From Leptospira kobayashii (lineage in GTDB: Bacteria; Spirochaetota; Leptospiria; Leptospirales; Leptospiraceae): DNA of 64,000 nucleotides. Position 1 is the stretch's first letter; each line of letters opens with the position of its first letter. The notes under the pieces were generated by a model, which had not been told where the DNA came from, did no database searches, and saw only the letters and a list, made by a program, of their open reading frames with translations. Location: positions 680,001 to 744,000 of the forward strand of contig NZ_AP025028.1 of the NCBI RefSeq assembly GCF_003114835.2, in the 5' to 3' direction. Below are positions 62,247 through 64,000 of the stretch, piece after piece. A program made the translations under genes and the position numbers.

Positions 62247-63617
62247 ATGAAGAGCGAAGATCAATTTCCCAAACGCCCCTTTGAAGAACAAGTCCACGAC
62301 GACCAGAGAAAATACTCCCGTTACGTCTGCGATTCACGTGCAATTCCGCAAGAAATTGATGGTCTAAAGCCTGTTCAGCGACGAATTCTTTGGGCAATGT
62401 GGAATTCCGACGCACGCACAAGACATACAAAAACGGTAAAAGTAGCGGGTCTTGCGATGGGGTATCACCCTCACGGAGACAAGTCCATCCAAGATGCTCT
62501 TTCCCAAATGGCACAGGATTTCGCATTTGCGAACAACTATCCTCTTGTTAGCGGTGAGGGAACGTTCGGGGACGTTTTGGATCCGAGCGCTATCGCCAGC
62601 CCTCGTTATACGGAAGTGAAATTATCCGATTTTGTTAAGGATTTGGGCTTTTTTGAGAGTCTTCCCGATATTGATTATGCAAAAAACTACGATGAAACGG
62701 AAGACGAACCGATTCATTTCGTAGGAAAAGTTCCCGTCGTACTTCTGAATAATATCCAAGGTATCGCTACCGGATTTCGTTGTTTTATCCCCGCTCATAA
62801 ACTCAGTGATGTCATCGATTCTCAAGTTTCTTATTTAAAAACAGGCAAAGTAAAAAAGATAACCCCTTGGTACAAAGGTTACAAAGGGGAAGTTAAATTA
62901 TCCAAAAATGATAACGGTTCCGTTGTCATGTCGACAACATTTGCTTTCAAGAAAGAAGACGGTAAGTTGTTTTTGACCGACTCTCCGATGAACTGGAACC
63001 GCGAAAAGGTGATTGTTTATCTGGATGATTTGATTGAGAAAAAAGACAATTGGTTGAAGGACTATATAGATCATTCCAGTCAGACTTTTAAGATAGAGCT
63101 CATTGCCAAAAAAGGCGAAGAGCCGAGCGATGCGGAAGTAAAAGCGCTGTTTTCCAAGGAAAATAACGAAGTTCTTACCATCAATGTCATCACTCATGAA
63201 GGAAAACTAAAAAATTATACTCCTGAAGAAATCATAAAACGATTTTGCGATTTCCGTAAAACGCATCTTATACGAAGATTTAAGCGTCTTGCGGGATTGG
63301 AAAAGGAAAAAATCGACAGAAACTCCGAACTCATTCGTTTTATCAAAGAAAAATGGAACGAAAAAGTAACTGGAATCAAATCCAAAAAGGATTTCGAAGA
63401 CAAACTGAAAGCTGCGAAATTCATTTATTTTGAATGGTTGAGCACGATCCCGGTTTATCGAATGACTTTGGATGAGGTTCGTAAATGCGAAGAAGCTATT
63501 GTGGAAGCGAAGACTAAATTTACCGAGTATACCGCTCTTCAAAAAGATGATAAGAAACTCACAGGATTTATGACTCTGGAACTCGACGAATTGAAAGCGA
63601 AGTGGGATCCGAAATAA
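62247..63617 (+). CDS. Type IIA DNA topoisomerase subunit A, compact form without the C-terminal pinwheel
   Basis: A 456-aa protein. It covers only the breakage-reunion domain of GyrA/Par[57 protein letters not shown] with catalytic Tyr121, then the tower and coiled coil. The DNA-wrapping C-terminal domain of about 300 residues is absent, as in phage T4 gp52-type enzymes. It should decatenate or relax DNA together with the B subunit that begins three bases later. The start at 62247 is chosen over 62193 because the family begins there. It would be a second type II enzyme beside gyrase. Confidence 0.85.
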   Translation: MKSEDQFPKRPFEEQVHDDQRKYSRYVCDSRAIPQEIDGLKPVQRRILWAMWNSDARTRHTKTVKVAGLAMGYHPHGDKSIQDALSQMAQDFAFANNYPLVSGEGTFGDVLDPSAIASPRYTEVKLSDFVKDLGFFESLPDIDYAKNYDETEDEPIHFVGKVPVVLLNNIQGIATGFRCFIPAHKLSDVIDSQVSYLKTGKVKKITPWYKGYKGEVKLSKNDNGSVVMSTTFAFKKEDGKLFLTDSPMNWNREKVIVYLDDLIEKKDNWLKDYIDHSSQTFKIELIAKKGEEPSDAEVKALFSKENNEVLTINVITHEGKLKNYTPEEIIKRFCDFRKTHLIRRFKRLAGLEKEKIDRNSELIRFIKEKWNEKVTGIKSKKDFEDKLKAAKFIYFEWLSTIPVYRMTLDEVRKCEEAIVEAKTKFTEYTALQKDDKKLTGFMTLELDELKAKWDPK

Positions 63618-63620
63618 TAT

Positions 63621-64000
63621 ATGGCACAAGCAAAACAAGAAAAAGCGTCAGCATCAAACTCACGTAATTTTAAAAAACTATCGAACGTAGAACACGTTCG
63701 TATGCGTACGGGGATGTGGCTCGGACAGAACTCATTGTCCACATTCGAACAGCATTTTTTTACGAAAGATAGCGCCGGAAAATACGATATTACTCACGAA
63801 GAACTCTCCGACATACCTGCGAAAATCAAATGTTTGGATGAGTCTTGTATGAACTGTGTGGATGAGTATCGTAAGAACCTGAACGATAAATCCATCCAGG
63901 AAAAAGACAAGATGAACAAACTCATCGTTCAGCTTTCCAGTGATAGAAAACGGGTTACCATCCAGGACAATGGTCGCGGGATTCCTGCAGATAACGCGGA
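63621..64000 (+). CDS. Type IIA DNA topoisomerase subunit B, N-terminal part (runs off the window)
   Basis: The first 126 codons show a GHKL ATPase: [14 protein letters not shown]-box [14 protein letters not shown] (Glu-x3-Asn-x2-Asp) and DNGRGIP. A segment with [16 protein letters not shown] plus many charged residues between the N-box and the next strand resembles T4 gp39-like rather than GyrB-like proteins. It is co-translated with subunit A. Confidence 0.88.
   Translation, partial: MAQAKQEKASASNSRNFKKLSNVEHVRMRTGMWLGQNSLSTFEQHFFTKDSAGKYDITHEELSDIPAKIKCLDESCMNCVDEYRKNLNDKSIQEKDKMNKLIVQLSSDRKRVTIQDNGRGIPADNA

Noticed and set aside
1..64000. CRISPR arrays, tRNA or rRNA genes, intact transposases
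   Set aside because: No regularly spaced direct repeats, cloverleaf-like segments or transposase motifs were seen on either strand.

Overview
The window looks like chromosome from a Leptospira species, probably of the saprophyte (L. biflexa-like) type. This is inferred from gene content, not from a database match. The pointers are low-to-moderate GC, many lipoproteins with spirochaete-style lipoboxes (a Cys preceded by residues such as FGC, LNC or FANC), frequent TTG/GTG starts, LpxD plus a UDP-2,3-diacylglucosamine-type phosphoesterase (an LPS maker), heme oxygenase, many membrane-bound AraC and 7TMR sensors, and short GC-rich structured repeats between genes.

Layout. 1-3.9 kb is an accessory, partly decayed stretch: the tail of an unrecognised ORF, a twin cNMP-domain regulator, the wreck of a YgjP-type metallopeptidase gene, an RRM RNA-binding protein, and copies of two structured repeat families. 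3.9-14.5 kb alternates beta-propeller lipoproteins with signal-transduction genes: a one-protein 7TMR-AraC sensor, then a 7TMR histidine kinase with a REC-AraC response regulator. 14.5-24.7 kb holds housekeeping and envelope genes: a CoA-binding protein, tag, a GH5 endoglycoceramidase-like lipoprotein divergent from a ketosphinganine-reductase-like SDR, an Ohr/OsmC protein, an LpxH-like phosphoesterase, a GFA protein, and two large GT-C-like membrane proteins. 24.7-29.7 kb carries tandem propeller lipoprotein paralogs, another membrane AraC regulator and a zincin lipoprotein. 29.8-39.6 kb is signalling: an adenylate cyclase, a large unknown membrane protein, an FKBP, a DUF1577/PilZ-like protein, and a PP2C phosphatase - histidine kinase - receiver operon.

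39.6-54.4 kb is envelope, metabolism and transport: lpxD, DoxX, a RibD-like reductase with a 2Fe-2S BFD-like protein, an MFS permease, an exported protein, an alpha/beta hydrolase with a DUF2779 nuclease-like protein and a WYL regulator, then an acyltransferase - PiT-like permease - heme oxygenase - MFS cluster with a Fur-like box. 54.4-55.2 kb is gene-poor and packed with hairpin-forming repeats. 55.2-62.2 kb is a minus-strand run of lipoprotein, gltX, an RsbW-like kinase, a GT4 glycosyltransferase and polA. The right edge holds a compact type IIA topoisomerase pair whose B subunit runs off the window.

Most notable are two dispersed repeat families. Family A has four copies and family B two; both keep complex hairpins while the stem sequence changes in a compensatory way. 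Next is a shared promoter-proximal element plus leader hairpin in front of two neighbouring lipoprotein genes beside a two-component system. No CRISPR array, tRNA, rRNA or intact insertion sequence was seen.
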